Counted from the stretch's first letter, positions 16,687 through 27,379 are shown. The stretch: DNA of 64,000 bases from Halorarum salinum (GCF_013402875.1 NZ_CP058579.1:434001-498000), one strand, 5' to 3'. The notes: generated by a model not told the origin, from the sequence alone. Translations and numbers: made by a program.

Positions 16687-17402
16687 CCTGGGACGACCCG
16701 CCGTCCGCGGGCGACGTCGCGGACGCGGACGGCGCGGGACCGGACGCCGACCCGGCCCCCGAGTGGGACGACGAGTACCTCGACCGCGTCGGCGACGCGC
16801 TGAAGTTCAACTACGACCTGGAGAGGGACCGTGCGGTCGAGGTCGGGGCCAGCGGGTCGGCCGAGAGCGCGGCCGGCGGGTCGAGCGAGGACGGAACCGC
16901 CGACCCGGCCGGGTCGGCCGGCGGCCTCACGCGCGAGCGGTTCGACCTGTACGGCCTGCTCCGCATCGACGGCCGGAAGCAGTTCCTCCACCCCTCCATC
17001 TCGTTCGCCAACAGCCGCGTCCGCGAGCACCTGTTCGCGCGCCGCGCGGAGCGCGTCACGCCGGCGGACCTCGAACGCCTCGTCGACCTCGGTCACGACC
17101 TGGCCGACGAGTGGGTCGAGGCCGACGAGACCCACCAGGGGACCGAGTTCACGTTCGTCGTCGTCGCCCCGCGGGTGACCGACGAGGTGCGCGAGTTCGT
17201 GGAGGGGTTCAAGGACCGGACGCTGCTGAAGTTCGGCTACTACGGCCACTACGAGATCCACCTCGCGGTCGTCGCGCCCGACGTCGAGGACGCCGCCGCC
17301 AGTCCCGGCGCCGACGTGGCGAAGGCGTTCGCGTTCTGGGCGGAGCCGGAGCGGGAGTCGCCCGGCGTCCTCGGTCGGTTGCTGGGGCCGCTCCGGCGCT
17401 GA
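16683..17402 (+). CDS. haloarchaeal protein of unknown function, co-translated with the cupin gene
   Basis: 239 aa; no named family recognised. Residues 1-30 are acidic, and a low-complexity Ser/Gly/Asp stretch sits at about 55-80. The conserved core starts at RERFDLYGLLRIDGRKQFLH and includes ADEWVEADETHQGTEFTFVV and FKDRTLLKFGYYGHYEIHLA, a mixed alpha/beta pattern. There is no signal peptide or membrane segment. It starts within the cupin stop codon (ATGA). Confidence 0.75.
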   Translation: MTWDDPPSAGDVADADGAGPDADPAPEWDDEYLDRVGDALKFNYDLERDRAVEVGASGSAESAAGGSSEDGTADPAGSAGGLTRERFDLYGLLRIDGRKQFLHPSISFANSRVREHLFARRAERVTPADLERLVDLGHDLADEWVEADETHQGTEFTFVVVAPRVTDEVREFVEGFKDRTLLKFGYYGHYEIHLAVVAPDVEDAAASPGADVAKAFAFWAEPERESPGVLGRLLGPLRR

Positions 17403-17526
17403 GCGGCCGTTTCCGCCGCCGTCGCGGTTCTTCGCCGGCGTCGCGGCTCCCGTCGGAATCGGGCGGTCCCGTACGGCCGTCGCCGTCGACGTGGAAAAAC
17501 GTGGAGGGAATCGGGTCGGGGGCCGG

Positions 17527-19371
17527 TCAGTCGTCGGACGGTTCGCCGCGCATCGCCTCGGTGTCGAGCCCGCCGCGGGCCTCCCTGATGTTGGAGTAGC
17601 CGAGGCGCAACAGCGCCAGGATGAGCCCCACCAGCACGAGCGCGATGACGCTCTGGAACGCCAGCGAGACGGTGGCGATGGTGCCGCCGGCCTCGCCGGC
17701 GAGGATGGTCGACGGGTTGCGGTAGATGCCGATCCACAGCAGCGCGACGACCGTGACGCCGATCATGAACACCAGCGGGACGCCGGTGCTGACCAGCTGT
17801 TTCGTGTCCTTCCAGTTGGCGAGCCAGACGGTCGCGACCAGCAGCGCCAGCGCGGCCAGCGACTGGTTCGCGCCGCCGAACAGCGGCCAGATGTTCTCCC
17901 AGGTGCCGGAGGCGACCAGCAGGTAGCCGGCCAGCGCCAGGATGCCCGCGTTGACGTAGCGGTTGACGACGGTCTCCTGGGTCGAGGTCTCGGGCGTCCC
18001 GACGATCTCCTCGATCATGTACCGGCCGAGCCGCATCCCCGTGTCGGTGCTCGTGAGCAGGAAGCTCACGAACACGAGGCCGATGAACGTCGCCGCCGCG
18101 GTGACGCTCAGCCCGAACACGGTCAACAGCGCCCCGCCGCCGGCGGGGAACGTGACCAGCGCGGAGGTGAGCGAGGCGTTGCTGCCCGCGATGATGGACA
18201 CCGCCACGATGGCCGTGACCGCCAGCAGCCCCTCGCCGATCATGCCGCCGTAGCCGATGAGCCGGGCGTCGCTCTCCTTGTCGAGCTGCTTGGCGGTCGT
18301 CCCCGAGGACACCAGCGAGTGGAAGCCGCTGATCGTCCCGCACGCGATGGTGACGAACAGGAACGGGAACAGCGGCCCGAGGTCCTCGTGAACGAACCCG
18401 GTGAACGGCTCCACCTGGGTCACCAGCGTGGCGACCTCGACGCCCTCGATGCCGGCCGAGGCGACGTCGACCGTGACGGGCGAGAACCCGATGACGGTGC
18501 CGACGATGACGGCGAGCAGCATCCCGCCCACGCCGGTGTACAGCAGGCTGGACGTGAGGAAGTCACGCGGCTGGAGCAGCACCCACACCGGGAGCACGCT
18601 CGCGACGAACGCGTACAGGATGGTCATCAGGACCCAGCCGGCGAAGTTCGGACCGAGGGCCTGCGCCAGCGGAAGCCAGCCGCCTCCGTCGCCGAACAGG
18701 ACGATGGTGCCGGCCGGCAGCGCGTCGGTCGCGAACAGCGCGAGGGGGTACTGCAGGCCGACCCAGACGCCGCCGAACACCATCGCGACGAACGCGACGG
18801 CGCCCGGCAGGAACGGCAGGTCGAACTGGTAGAGGTACACCCCGAACAGCATCGCGAGCGCGATGTAGATGACCGAGGCGGTCGCCGCCTGCGGGAACGC
18901 GTTCAGCACGGCGCCGATGAGGTACGCGAACGCCGCGACGACCAGGATGATCGTCAGGTACGCGAACCACAGCAGCATGTTCTTGCCGCGCTCGCCCACG
19001 TACTCGCCGATGATGTAGCCGATCGACTTCCCCTCGTGGCGGACGCTCGAGGAGAGCGACATGAAGTCGTGGACGCTCCCGAACAGGGGGTTCCCGATGG
19101 CGACCCAGAGGATCGCCGGGAGCCAGCCGAACGCCGCGGTCGCCGTGATGGGTCCCGCGATGGGCGCCCCGCCGGCGATGCTCGAATAGTGATGCCCCAG
19201 CAGCACCGGCTTCGAGGACGGGACGTACTCCTGTCCGTCCTCGTACTTGTGCGCCGGCGTCTCGCGGTCGTCGTCGAGTTCGACGAACCGTGACAGGTAC
19301 CGCGAGTACCCGAGGTACCCGGCGGAGAACGTCACGAACGCCCCGATTACCAACCACATTACCTGAACCAT
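17527..19371 (-). CDS. cstA: carbon starvation protein CstA family peptide/pyruvate transporter
   Basis: Integral membrane protein, 614 aa, with about 15 hydrophobic segments. Family signatures are GHHYSSIAGGAPIAGPITA near residue 60, IGNPLFGSVHDFMSLSSSVR and the later CGTISGFHSLVSSGTTAKQ. CstA proteins import peptides or pyruvate under carbon limitation; the substrate here is not determined. A tttatgtatt box lies about 36 nt upstream of the ATG. The gene stands alone between the unassigned protein and the ArsA pair. Confidence 0.92.
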   Translation of the reverse strand: MVQVMWLVIGAFVTFSAGYLGYSRYLSRFVELDDDRETPAHKYEDGQEYVPSSKPVLLGHHYSSIAGGAPIAGPITATAAFGWLPAILWVAIGNPLFGSVHDFMSLSSSVRHEGKSIGYIIGEYVGERGKNMLLWFAYLTIILVVAAFAYLIGAVLNAFPQAATASVIYIALAMLFGVYLYQFDLPFLPGAVAFVAMVFGGVWVGLQYPLALFATDALPAGTIVLFGDGGGWLPLAQALGPNFAGWVLMTILYAFVASVLPVWVLLQPRDFLTSSLLYTGVGGMLLAVIVGTVIGFSPVTVDVASAGIEGVEVATLVTQVEPFTGFVHEDLGPLFPFLFVTIACGTISGFHSLVSSGTTAKQLDKESDARLIGYGGMIGEGLLAVTAIVAVSIIAGSNASLTSALVTFPAGGGALLTVFGLSVTAAATFIGLVFVSFLLTSTDTGMRLGRYMIEEIVGTPETSTQETVVNRYVNAGILALAGYLLVASGTWENIWPLFGGANQSLAALALLVATVWLANWKDTKQLVSTGVPLVFMIGVTVVALLWIGIYRNPSTILAGEAGGTIATVSLAFQSVIALVLVGLILALLRLGYSNIREARGGLDTEAMRGEPSDD

Positions 19372-19615
19372 GTGTGATACCCGTCCTCACGATTGGGGAT
19401 GGAATACATAAACGTTCACACTTATTTCGGCCGTCCCGGCCCGGATCATGGGTCGACGTGCCGGTACGCGCCCGCCGGGTCGCTCGATCGACGTGGTTTC
19501 GATCCGTCAGGTCCGCCGAGCGACCGGTCGCTCGTTCCGGCCAAGACGGGTCGGCACTTCGAACGGCGCGGGGCCGTCGAGCGGCACGGCCGGGGGAGGA
19601 CCGCCGCCCGTGGGG

Positions 19616-20584
19616 TCACCTTCCCGGCGTCTCCGCCGAGACCTCGATGTCGAGTTCCTCGGCGACCGAGCCGAGCAGGTCGCCTTTCACCTCCTCGGTC
19701 CGGGTCCCGATGGCGGCGACGAGCGGCTGATCGAACGTCTCCCGTATCTCGTCGAGCCGCTCCCGCTCGGTCGCCACCCGGTCGCGGAGGAACCGGGCGC
19801 CCCTGCCGTCCTCGTGGTCCTCCGGCTCCGGCGTCAGGCGGTTCGCCACCAGCCCGGTGACGGCGAGCCCCTCCGAGGAGAGGCTCTCGACGGCGCGGCG
19901 CGTCTCCCGGATCGACAGCTCGTCGGGGTTGACGACGAGGAAGAAGGCTGCCTCCTCCCGGAGCGTCCGGCCGGCGAACTCGAAGTTCCCCTTCCGCTCG
20001 CGCAGCCGGGCGATGATCGGGTCGCCGATGGCGGTCCGGCGCGGCTCGCGTCCGCCGATGGCGGCCTTCTCGTACAGGTCCACGCTCGCCTCGCGCTTCT
20101 CCAGCAGGCGGTCGATCCAGCCGCCGAGGTACTCCGGGAGCGAGAGCAGCCTGAGCGTCCCGCCCGTCGGCGAGGTGTCGAAGACGACGCGGTCGTGCTC
20201 GGCCTCGCGCATCACGTCGATGAAGCGGTCGAACAGCGCGGCCTCGTGGGCGCCCGGCGTCCGGTGGGCGAGCTCGATCTGGCGGTCGATCTCGTTGACG
20301 ATGGCGGGGCTCACCTGGTCGCCGAGTTGGCGCTTGATGCCCATGAGGTGGTCGTCCACGGCCTCCTCGGGGTCGATCTCCATCACCTCGAGCGAGTCGT
20401 AGCCGTCGACGGGCGTGGGGTCGTCGTCGAACGCCTGGTCGAACACGTCGGCCGTGCTGTGGGCAGGGTCCGTGGAGACGAGGAGCGTGTCCAGCCCCCC
20501 GCGAGCGCACCTGTGTGCGTACGCGGAGGAGACGGTCGTCTTGCCGACGCCGCCCTTGCCGCCGAAGAAGACGAACCGGCGCAT
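19616..20584 (-). CDS. ArsA/GET3 family ATPase
   Basis: 322-aa deviant-Walker P-loop ATPase. It starts with RRFVFFGGKGGVGKTTVSSAYA; switch I appears as VSTDPAHSTADVF and switch II around FDTSPTGGTLRLLSLPEYL. This family includes bacterial arsenite pump ATPases and eukaryotic GET3, which delivers tail-anchored membrane proteins; archaeal members resemble GET3, and no arsenite channel or resistance gene is nearby. The ATG at 20584 overlaps the stop of the small upstream gene by one base (TGATG), so the pair is translationally coupled. GET3-like function is inference. Confidence 0.88.
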   Translation of the reverse strand: MRRFVFFGGKGGVGKTTVSSAYAHRCARGGLDTLLVSTDPAHSTADVFDQAFDDDPTPVDGYDSLEVMEIDPEEAVDDHLMGIKRQLGDQVSPAIVNEIDRQIELAHRTPGAHEAALFDRFIDVMREAEHDRVVFDTSPTGGTLRLLSLPEYLGGWIDRLLEKREASVDLYEKAAIGGREPRRTAIGDPIIARLRERKGNFEFAGRTLREEAAFFLVVNPDELSIRETRRAVESLSSEGLAVTGLVANRLTPEPEDHEDGRGARFLRDRVATERERLDEIRETFDQPLVAAIGTRTEEVKGDLLGSVAEELDIEVSAETPGR

Positions 20585-20880
20585 CAGTAGTGGAACTGGT
20601 GGCCCTTCCGCTCCAGCACGGAGCCGCGGTCCCACATCCGGCGCTCCCACTGTTCGAACTCGGGCCCGAGGTACGGGAGCAGTTCGGCGGTGTAGTACGA
20701 GACGGGGCTCGGGATGCCGAACGCGTCCGGGAAACACGCGAGCAGGAACGCGTCCTCCTGGTCCTCGGCCTCCTGCTCGATGTACTCGTACGCACGGTGG
20801 GAGACCATCCCGTGGTAGAGCCCGCGCAGCCACTCCTCGACCGTCTCGCGGAACGCGGCGATACGGTGGGACAGGTCCAT
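20584..20880 (-). CDS. small protein co-transcribed with the ArsA/GET3-like ATPase
   Basis: 98 aa, no recognised domain. It starts MDLSHRIAAFRETVEEWL and continues with YEYIEQEAEDQEDAFLLACF, then FGIPSPVSYYTAELLPYL and a C terminus rich in Trp and His (FEQWERRMWDRG..KGHQFHY). There is no signal peptide. A ccttatcc box 28 nt upstream supports the start. The one-base overlap with the ATPase makes a physical or regulatory partnership plausible; an adaptor or client-binding role is inferred only from position. Confidence 0.75.
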   Translation of the reverse strand: MDLSHRIAAFRETVEEWLRGLYHGMVSHRAYEYIEQEAEDQEDAFLLACFPDAFGIPSPVSYYTAELLPYLGPEFEQWERRMWDRGSVLERKGHQFHY

Positions 20881-20999
20881 GTGGTCTCCTGTCACGGTGT
20901 GAGGATAAGGGTGTCGGGTCGCGTTCGGGCGACGGCGCGGGTGCCGCGTCGACGACGGATCGGCGGTGCCGCGGCGGCGGCCCTCGTGCCGTGTCGGGG

Positions 21000-21022
21000 A
21001 GCCGCCCTCCCGGAGGGCGGCT
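21000..21022 (-). terminator. perfect hairpin at the 3' end of the PH-like gene
   Basis: Arms agccgccctcc and ggagggcggct with a 1-nt spacer, overlapping the stop codon of the gene on the minus strand. It could act as a transcript-end structure, but no T-tract follows. Confidence 0.3.
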
Positions 21023-21896
21023 ACAGTTGCGGCGACGTCGCGTCGGCGCTCGCCCGCCCCTCGCCGACCCGCCTGCTGAGCGCGCGGTCGATCCGGCCCG
21101 CGGCGTCGACCCGGAGCCGAACGATCCGCCCGTCGGCGAGGTGGATGCTCACCTCCTGTTCGCGCCGCCGGGAGCCGGCGGCGCGCGCGAGGACCCGTTC
21201 GCGCCGGTAGGCGTAGTCGGCCACGCCCAGCCCCCCGAGCGCGGCGAGCGCGAGCGGGAGGACGGCCAGGCTCGCGGCGAGCGCGACCGGGCCGATCAAC
21301 GCCGCCAGCCCGACGCCCCCGAACGCGAACGTGAGGAGTTCGCGCTCGTCGAGCTCGCCCGCCTCCCGCACGCGACCGCGGAGGCGCTCGAGGCCGCCGG
21401 GGTCGACGCCGAGGCGGTCGAAGCCGTCGAGGTCGGGGCCGACGGGATCGACGACCCCGGGACGCTCGGGGAGGCGTTCGCCGACCCGCTCCAGCGCGGT
21501 CCACACGACGTCGGGGCCGCTCCGCCGGACGTGTTCCGCGAGGACGAACCCGCCGACGCCGACGAGAAAGAGGGCGGTGCCGAGCGCGCTCGCGGTCAGC
21601 ACGGCCGCCCCGACGACCGCCGCCACGGCGAGGAGCGCCCCCGCGGCCGCGGCCAGCCTGTACCTGGCCTCCTCGGAGGAGACCGTCGTCCGGGGGTGGC
21701 TCCGGATCGAGGAGATGCACGACTGGGCGACGTCCACGTACCCCCCGTCCTCGGCGACGAACAGCACACGCCGGTCGGTCACGCCGATCGCTCCCTCCCG
21801 CCGGCGGGCGTCGTCCACGAGCGTTCCCGTCCCGGCGTCGACGACCGACTCGCCCGGCGCGAGGTACTCCCGGAACTCGTTCGCTGGCGCTCTCAT
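21021..21896 (-). CDS. PH-like domain membrane protein
   Basis: 291 aa. N-terminal NEFREYLAPGESVVDAGTGTL..IGVTDRRVLFVAEDG and RTTVSSEEARYR look like a bacterial-type PH domain. Two hydrophobic hairpins follow: LAAAAGALLAVAAVVGAAVL at about 100-140, and FGGVGLAALIGPVALAASL at about 215-245. The C-terminal VSIHLADGRIVRLRVDAAGRI resembles a second PH-like strand pair. It is probably in the cell membrane; function unknown. An upstream ATG at 21938 exists, but a gaataag box at about 21939-21947 would start the mRNA downstream of it, so 21896 is preferred. Confidence 0.75.
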   Translation of the reverse strand: MRAPANEFREYLAPGESVVDAGTGTLVDDARRREGAIGVTDRRVLFVAEDGGYVDVAQSCISSIRSHPRTTVSSEEARYRLAAAAGALLAVAAVVGAAVLTASALGTALFLVGVGGFVLAEHVRRSGPDVVWTALERVGERLPERPGVVDPVGPDLDGFDRLGVDPGGLERLRGRVREAGELDERELLTFAFGGVGLAALIGPVALAASLAVLPLALAALGGLGVADYAYRRERVLARAAGSRRREQEVSIHLADGRIVRLRVDAAGRIDRALSRRVGEGRASADATSPQL

Positions 21897-22074
21897 GTGG
21901 GGAACGGGTTCGCCCGTTTCGGGCATTGTTACGTGCATCTTATTCAGGGACGGTCCTCCCCCCGGGTCGCGCGTCGGCCCCTCTCCTCCCCTCCCGGCAC
22001 CGGACGGCCGGGAGGGCGCAGTCGCTCGCCGGATAGCACGACTCCTAAGTTCGCGAGGCGCTTAGCGGGGGCGT

Positions 22075-23376
22075 ATGAATGGCGGCACGCCGGTGACGAT
22101 CCTCAGCGGCGCCCTGGGGGCCGGGAAGACGACGACGCTGAACCACCTGCTCTCGTACCCCGGCGGGCGACGGATCGCCGTCCTCGTCAACGACATGGGC
22201 GAGGTGAACGTCGACGCCGCGCGAGTCGAGAACCGGGCCGACGGCGTCGCCGAACTGTCGAACGGCTGTATCTGCTGTGACCTGCGGGACGACCTCGAGG
22301 TGGCGGTGAGCCGCCTCGCCCGCGAGCGGGAGTTCGACTACCTCGTCGTCGAGTCCTCGGGCATCTCCGAGCCCGCCCCGGTCGCACGACTGTTCACCAC
22401 GGGCGCCGCCTCGGCCCCCTACGACCTCGACACGCTCGCTACGGTCGTCAACGCCCAGACGTTCCGCGACACCCTGACCGAGGGGGAGGAGGTCGAGACG
22501 GAGGACCTCCGGCGCACGCGGCCGGGGCAGGTCGAGCGCGAGGGCGGGGAGACGCGCCCGCTCTCGGAACTGCTCGTCGGCCAGGTGGAGTGTGCGGACG
22601 TGCTCCTGCTCAACAAGTGCGACCTCGTGAGCGAGGACGACCTCGCCGGCACCGAGGCGCTGCTCGACTCGCTCAACCCGGAGGCGCGCGTCGTCCGGAC
22701 CACCCACGGCGAGGTCGACCCAGGCGACCTGCTCGGCACCGGCCTGTTCGACGTTGACACCGTGAGCGAGACGGCGGCGTGGCAGCGAGCGGCCCGGCAC
22801 GCGGAGGAACACCGCGACGGAAACCGGCACGTCGACGAGGGGGGACACGGTGGCGAGGGGGGCCACGGCAACGAGGGGAACCACGAGCACGGTGGCGAGG
22901 GCGCTCACGGCCACGACCACGGGGACCACGGCCCACAGGCCGTCTACGGGGTGGACTCGTTCGTCTTCCGCGCGCGACGGCCGTTCCACCCGGAGCGGTT
23001 CGCCGCGTTCGTGCGCGACCTCCCCGACTCGGTCGTCCGATCGAAGGGGACCGTCTGGGTCGCGGGCCGGGACGAGGCGGCGCTGTTCCTCAGCCAGGCC
23101 GGCCCCTCCGTCCGGGTCGAACCGGACCGGCAGTGGATGGCGGCGATGTCCGAGTCGCGCCGGGAGATGCAGCGGCGGATGAACCCCGACGTGGAGTGGG
23201 ACGATGAGCACGGCGACCGCCGGACCGAACTCGTCGTCATCGGCCGCGGGATGGACGATGACGCGGTCCGGGCCGCGCTGGAGGACTGTCTGCTCACCGA
23301 CGACGAGTTCGAACTCGACCCGGACGGCTTCGAGAACCCGTTCCCCGGTCTCGAGGACGACCCGGTGGCGCTGTAA
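22075..23376 (+). CDS. COG0523 (CobW-like) GTPase, probable metal chaperone
   Basis: 433-aa G3E-family GTPase. The P-loop is ILSGALGAGKTTTLNHLL, the family metal motif CxCC is ELSNGCICCDLRDD, and the GTP base motif is LLNKCDLV. A His/Gly/Glu-rich insert at about residues 240-285 precedes the C-terminal CobW domain (VYGVDSFVFRARRPFHPERF). Such His-rich COG0523 proteins usually bind and deliver Zn or another transition metal; which metal is not shown, and no cobalamin genes are adjacent. Acidic inserts (EEVETEDLRR) lengthen it relative to bacterial YjiA. Confidence 0.9.
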   Translation: MNGGTPVTILSGALGAGKTTTLNHLLSYPGGRRIAVLVNDMGEVNVDAARVENRADGVAELSNGCICCDLRDDLEVAVSRLAREREFDYLVVESSGISEPAPVARLFTTGAASAPYDLDTLATVVNAQTFRDTLTEGEEVETEDLRRTRPGQVEREGGETRPLSELLVGQVECADVLLLNKCDLVSEDDLAGTEALLDSLNPEARVVRTTHGEVDPGDLLGTGLFDVDTVSETAAWQRAARHAEEHRDGNRHVDEGGHGGEGGHGNEGNHEHGGEGAHGHDHGDHGPQAVYGVDSFVFRARRPFHPERFAAFVRDLPDSVVRSKGTVWVAGRDEAALFLSQAGPSVRVEPDRQWMAAMSESRREMQRRMNPDVEWDDEHGDRRTELVVIGRGMDDDAVRAALEDCLLTDDEFELDPDGFENPFPGLEDDPVAL

Positions 23377-23441
23377 CAGGAGCGGCGCTCATCCACGTCG
23401 ACGACCCGCTCGCGGACGGGGAAACCCCGAGCGAGCGGCGT

Positions 23442-23640
23442 TTTGGCACTGACGAGCGGAGCTCGTCTTGCGGCCAGAAACCGCCGGTTTCCGGCAGCAT
23501 TACGGGAAATCGAAGATCTCCCGTCAGCAGTGGGATTCCTCCGGAATCCCACAGCCTGAACGGGTTTTGCGGGGTCCGGCCGTAGCGCGTCGGCGGAGCC
23601 GACGCGCGAGGACGTGCCCCCGCAAAGGAGGTTCGGGTTC
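23442..23640 (-). repeat. R2-type dispersed element, copy B, split by a hairpin array
   Basis: Fills the gap between two convergent genes. TTTTGGCA (23442-23449) and TGAACGGGTTTT (from 23557) are contiguous in copies at 58.9 and 59.8 kb; here 107 nt are inserted between them. The insert has hairpins at 23452-23468, 23478-23492 and 23530-23552, plus an imperfect one at about 23503-23524. A further 10-bp stem lies at 23585-23607. The outer ends GAAC (23558) and GTTC (23631) are inverted. Confidence 0.6.
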
Positions 23641-23641
23641 C

Positions 23642-23974
23642 TCAGCAGGCGCAGCCGGTCGTGGCGGCCGAGCGCTCGAACGTCATCTCCTCGCCGCAGT
23701 CGGGACAGGGCGGCGGCTCCTCGCCCTCGACGCCGGCGGCTCCACCGCCCCCGTCTCGAGGCGTCTCCGACGCCTCGTAGTCCACGTCGCGGATCCGTCG
23801 GCTGCAGTCGGTACACCAGTACGCGCCCGCGGACGTCTCCTCGCCGCCCGCGCCCCGGTTCGGCGACTGCGTCGAGGCCGCGAACGCCTCGACGATCGTG
23901 CTAACGATGCCCGTGATCTCAGGGTCGCCCCCGAGGCCCTTCAATCCACGAGCGGTCGCCCGCCGGGCACGCAC
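23642..23974 (-). CDS. small zinc-ribbon protein of unknown function
   Basis: Up to 110 aa. DPEITGIVSTIVEAFAAS forms an N-terminal helix; WCTDCSRRIRDVDY and PPCPDCGEEMTFER supply two CxxC knuckles of a zinc ribbon, and the protein ends in CAC. A Gly/Glu-rich linker separates the knuckles. No ATG is available: the frame opens with GTG at 23974, and a TTG at 23944 (giving MKGLGGDPE) is at least as plausible because the first ten codons are Arg/Ala-rich. It is followed directly by R2 element B. Function unknown. Confidence 0.6.
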   Translation of the reverse strand: MRARRATARGLKGLGGDPEITGIVSTIVEAFAASTQSPNRGAGGEETSAGAYWCTDCSRRIRDVDYEASETPRDGGGGAAGVEGEEPPPCPDCGEEMTFERSAATTGCAC

Positions 23975-24011
23975 GGCCGTCGTGGACCCCGGACCGCCGA
24001 CGCCGCGGCCG

Positions 24012-24407
24012 TCAGCCGCGCTTCGAGAGGACCAGCAGCCCGCGCTCCAGTTCGCCGCGTCGCTTCCAGGCGGCCAGCCTGTCGAGCACGTCGGGTCCGC
24101 GGACCGCCACCGTGGAGCGCCCGCGGAGTTCGGTTCCCTCGTTCTTCGGGCGGGCGGTGACTGTCGTCTCCAGCGTCGAGAGCGGCCCCTCGATCTGCTC
24201 GTAGGCGAGGCCGTCCTCCCGCTCCTCGAACCTGAACCGGAGCGTCACGCCGAAGCGGCCGGCGGTCACGACGGTCCCTTTCGGCGTCTCGCTCACGTCC
24301 CGCACGTCGAAGCTCCCCTCGGCCTCGACGACGGCCGCCGGATCGAGCGCCGCCCGCACCTCCGGCGGCTTTGCGGCCACGTACCTGCTGGCCTCGACCT
24401 CGCGCAT
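24012..24407 (-). CDS. SRPBCC-like (START/polyketide-cyclase fold) protein
   Basis: 131 aa. REVEASRYVAAKPPEVRAAL at the N terminus and alternating strand segments (GSFDVRDVSETPKGTVVTA; FGVTLRFRFEE) with a long C-terminal helix (DVLDRLAAWKRRGELERGLL) match the SRPBCC fold, which binds hydrophobic ligands. The start at 24407 is the first Met that gives the fold; the frame continues upstream without similarity. It lies 37 nt downstream of the zinc-ribbon gene start on the same strand and may be co-transcribed with it. Ligand unknown. Confidence 0.75.
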   Translation of the reverse strand: MREVEASRYVAAKPPEVRAALDPAAVVEAEGSFDVRDVSETPKGTVVTAGRFGVTLRFRFEEREDGLAYEQIEGPLSTLETTVTARPKNEGTELRGRSTVAVRGPDVLDRLAAWKRRGELERGLLVLSKRG

Positions 24408-24546
24408 GGACGACCTACGGAACCGGCGGTGAAAAGGTGGCGGGGAGCCGGGGCGAGCGGAACCGGCGTCGCCCTCGCCCGCGACCGGGGACGCCGGCCC
24501 CGGGCGACCCGGTGGGTCTAAGTCGTCGGCGGACGCGCCTCCGACG

Positions 24547-24729
24547 ATGGCCTCCGACGGCGACATCCGCGTCCTCCTCGTCCTCGACCTGTTGCTGTCG
24601 GCTGCCTTCGTGTACGTCGCCCTCACGGCGCTGAGCTTCGTCGGCCTCGCGGAGTTCACGACGTGGAACTTCGGGGTCGGGACGGCCGTCGTCGCCGGGA
24701 TCACCTACTTCCTCGTGCTCAGAGGCTGA
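24547..24729 (+). CDS. small two-helix membrane protein
   Basis: 60 aa with two hydrophobic segments: IRVLLVLDLLLSAAFVYVAL (residues ~7-26) and VGTAVVAGITYFLVL near the C terminus. A ggtcta box about 28 nt upstream supports a leaderless start. Similar tiny membrane proteins are common in haloarchaea. Function unknown. Confidence 0.7.
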   Translation: MASDGDIRVLLVLDLLLSAAFVYVALTALSFVGLAEFTTWNFGVGTAVVAGITYFLVLRG

Positions 24730-25109
24730 TCGTGCGGAGACGGGTCGGCCGCTCGGAGCGCTCCCTCGACGGTCGGACCGGAGGGCGTGACCGGCCTGGC
24801 TACCGACGCATCGTCCCGGACTCGAGGCCGTGACCGGTCCGGACGAGGGTCGTGGCGGGTTAGCACCGTGCCGCGCCAACCGACGGGCAGCGACGGAACC
24901 GCGCGCGGCGCGCTCGCCCCGAAACTACCACGGCGTCGACAGTACGTGCGTCAAGTTCGTTCGCAACGTTTGCCGAACCGTTGGCCGATGTACGCCCTAA
25001 TACACCCCTTATATCGTATTAAACCGGACGCGCATCCGAATGTTCCTACGATATTTTTCTTTCTTCAACGATGGGGTTTATTGCCTTCCGAATCAGCCCT
25101 TGTGTCGTG
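24730..25109. other. gap upstream of amt; GC-rich half without gene, A/T-rich promoter half
   Basis: 24730-24960 shows no convincing frame or structure. From about 24990 the DNA becomes A/T-rich, with boxes at cttatatcgtattaaac (25009-25025), acgatatttttc (about 25048-25059) and ggtttattgcc (25075-25085). The last lies about 30 nt before the ATG at 25110 and is the best TATA candidate; the others could be binding sites for nitrogen control. Confidence 0.45.
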
Positions 25110-25177
25110 ATGCCCGACACGGATCACGCGGAAATCGGTGAATCGGTGAACGAGCGTGAACTATTCGGGGTGGGAGC

Positions 25178-25181
<4 letters not shown>
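25110..25181 (+). CDS. short leader ORF overlapping the amt start
   Basis: 23 codons, ATG at 25110, starting [19 protein letters not shown] and ending with a TGA that overlaps the GTG start of amt (GTGA at 25178-25181). The TATA-like ggtttattgcc box sits at the right distance for a leaderless transcript beginning at this ATG, so ribosomes would reach amt by coupling. The composition is acidic, like real haloarchaeal protein. It is a candidate only. Confidence 0.4.
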
Positions 25182-26878
<1,697 letters not shown>

Positions 26879-27379
26879 GGCGTCGACTCCCGGGAGCCGT
26901 CGCACCGCCATCGAACCGAACACTGTAAACGGACCGAACCGATCACGGACCTCCGACCGACGGAACGTACCGCGATACGACCGGACGCCCCCTCCGGCGG
27001 GCGGCGCGGACGCGGTCGGGCGCGGCGAGGGTACTGGGCTCATCGGGCGCGGGCGTCACCGCGACCCGCGCCCACCAACCGGCGCCGCACCCTGCCATCC
27101 GTGTCACGCCGACTCGTCGCGACCGACCGCCGCAGCCGTCCGACGGACGGCGGCGCGTCCGAATCGACCGCCACTCCGGCGGCTTCCGCCGCCGGACCTT
27201 CCATGGCACGATATCTTAATACTTGGCGGCGAGTTTCGGGTGAGTTTCGACTTCGAACAACGACGGTCTCCCCTCGAAGCAACCCGCAGGTTCGTCGCCG
27301 GCACGATGAACCCCCGCAGCTCGGGCCTGGTGGCGCCCGACCCGGTAACTACTTTCCGCGGGCCGCGTCAAGGCCTCGT
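26879..27379. other. gap between amt and hemL, no gene seen
   Basis: GC-rich, with several Arg/Pro-rich chance frames. Visible structure: an 8-bp hairpin at about 27176-27195, a small palindrome at about 27137-27151, and an A/T box gatatcttaatac near 27210-27222 that could be a promoter on either strand. A gtaactac box at about 27347-27354 lies at the right distance for a leaderless hemL transcript. Confidence 0.4.

Noticed and set aside
19616-20584. Arsenite resistance ATPase
   Set aside because: No arsenite channel, reductase or ArsR gene is adjacent; the family also includes GET3.
27040-27282. Minus-strand frame upstream of hemL
   Set aside because: A TATA-like box and ATG are present, but the translation is Arg/Ala/Gly-rich without recognisable structure.
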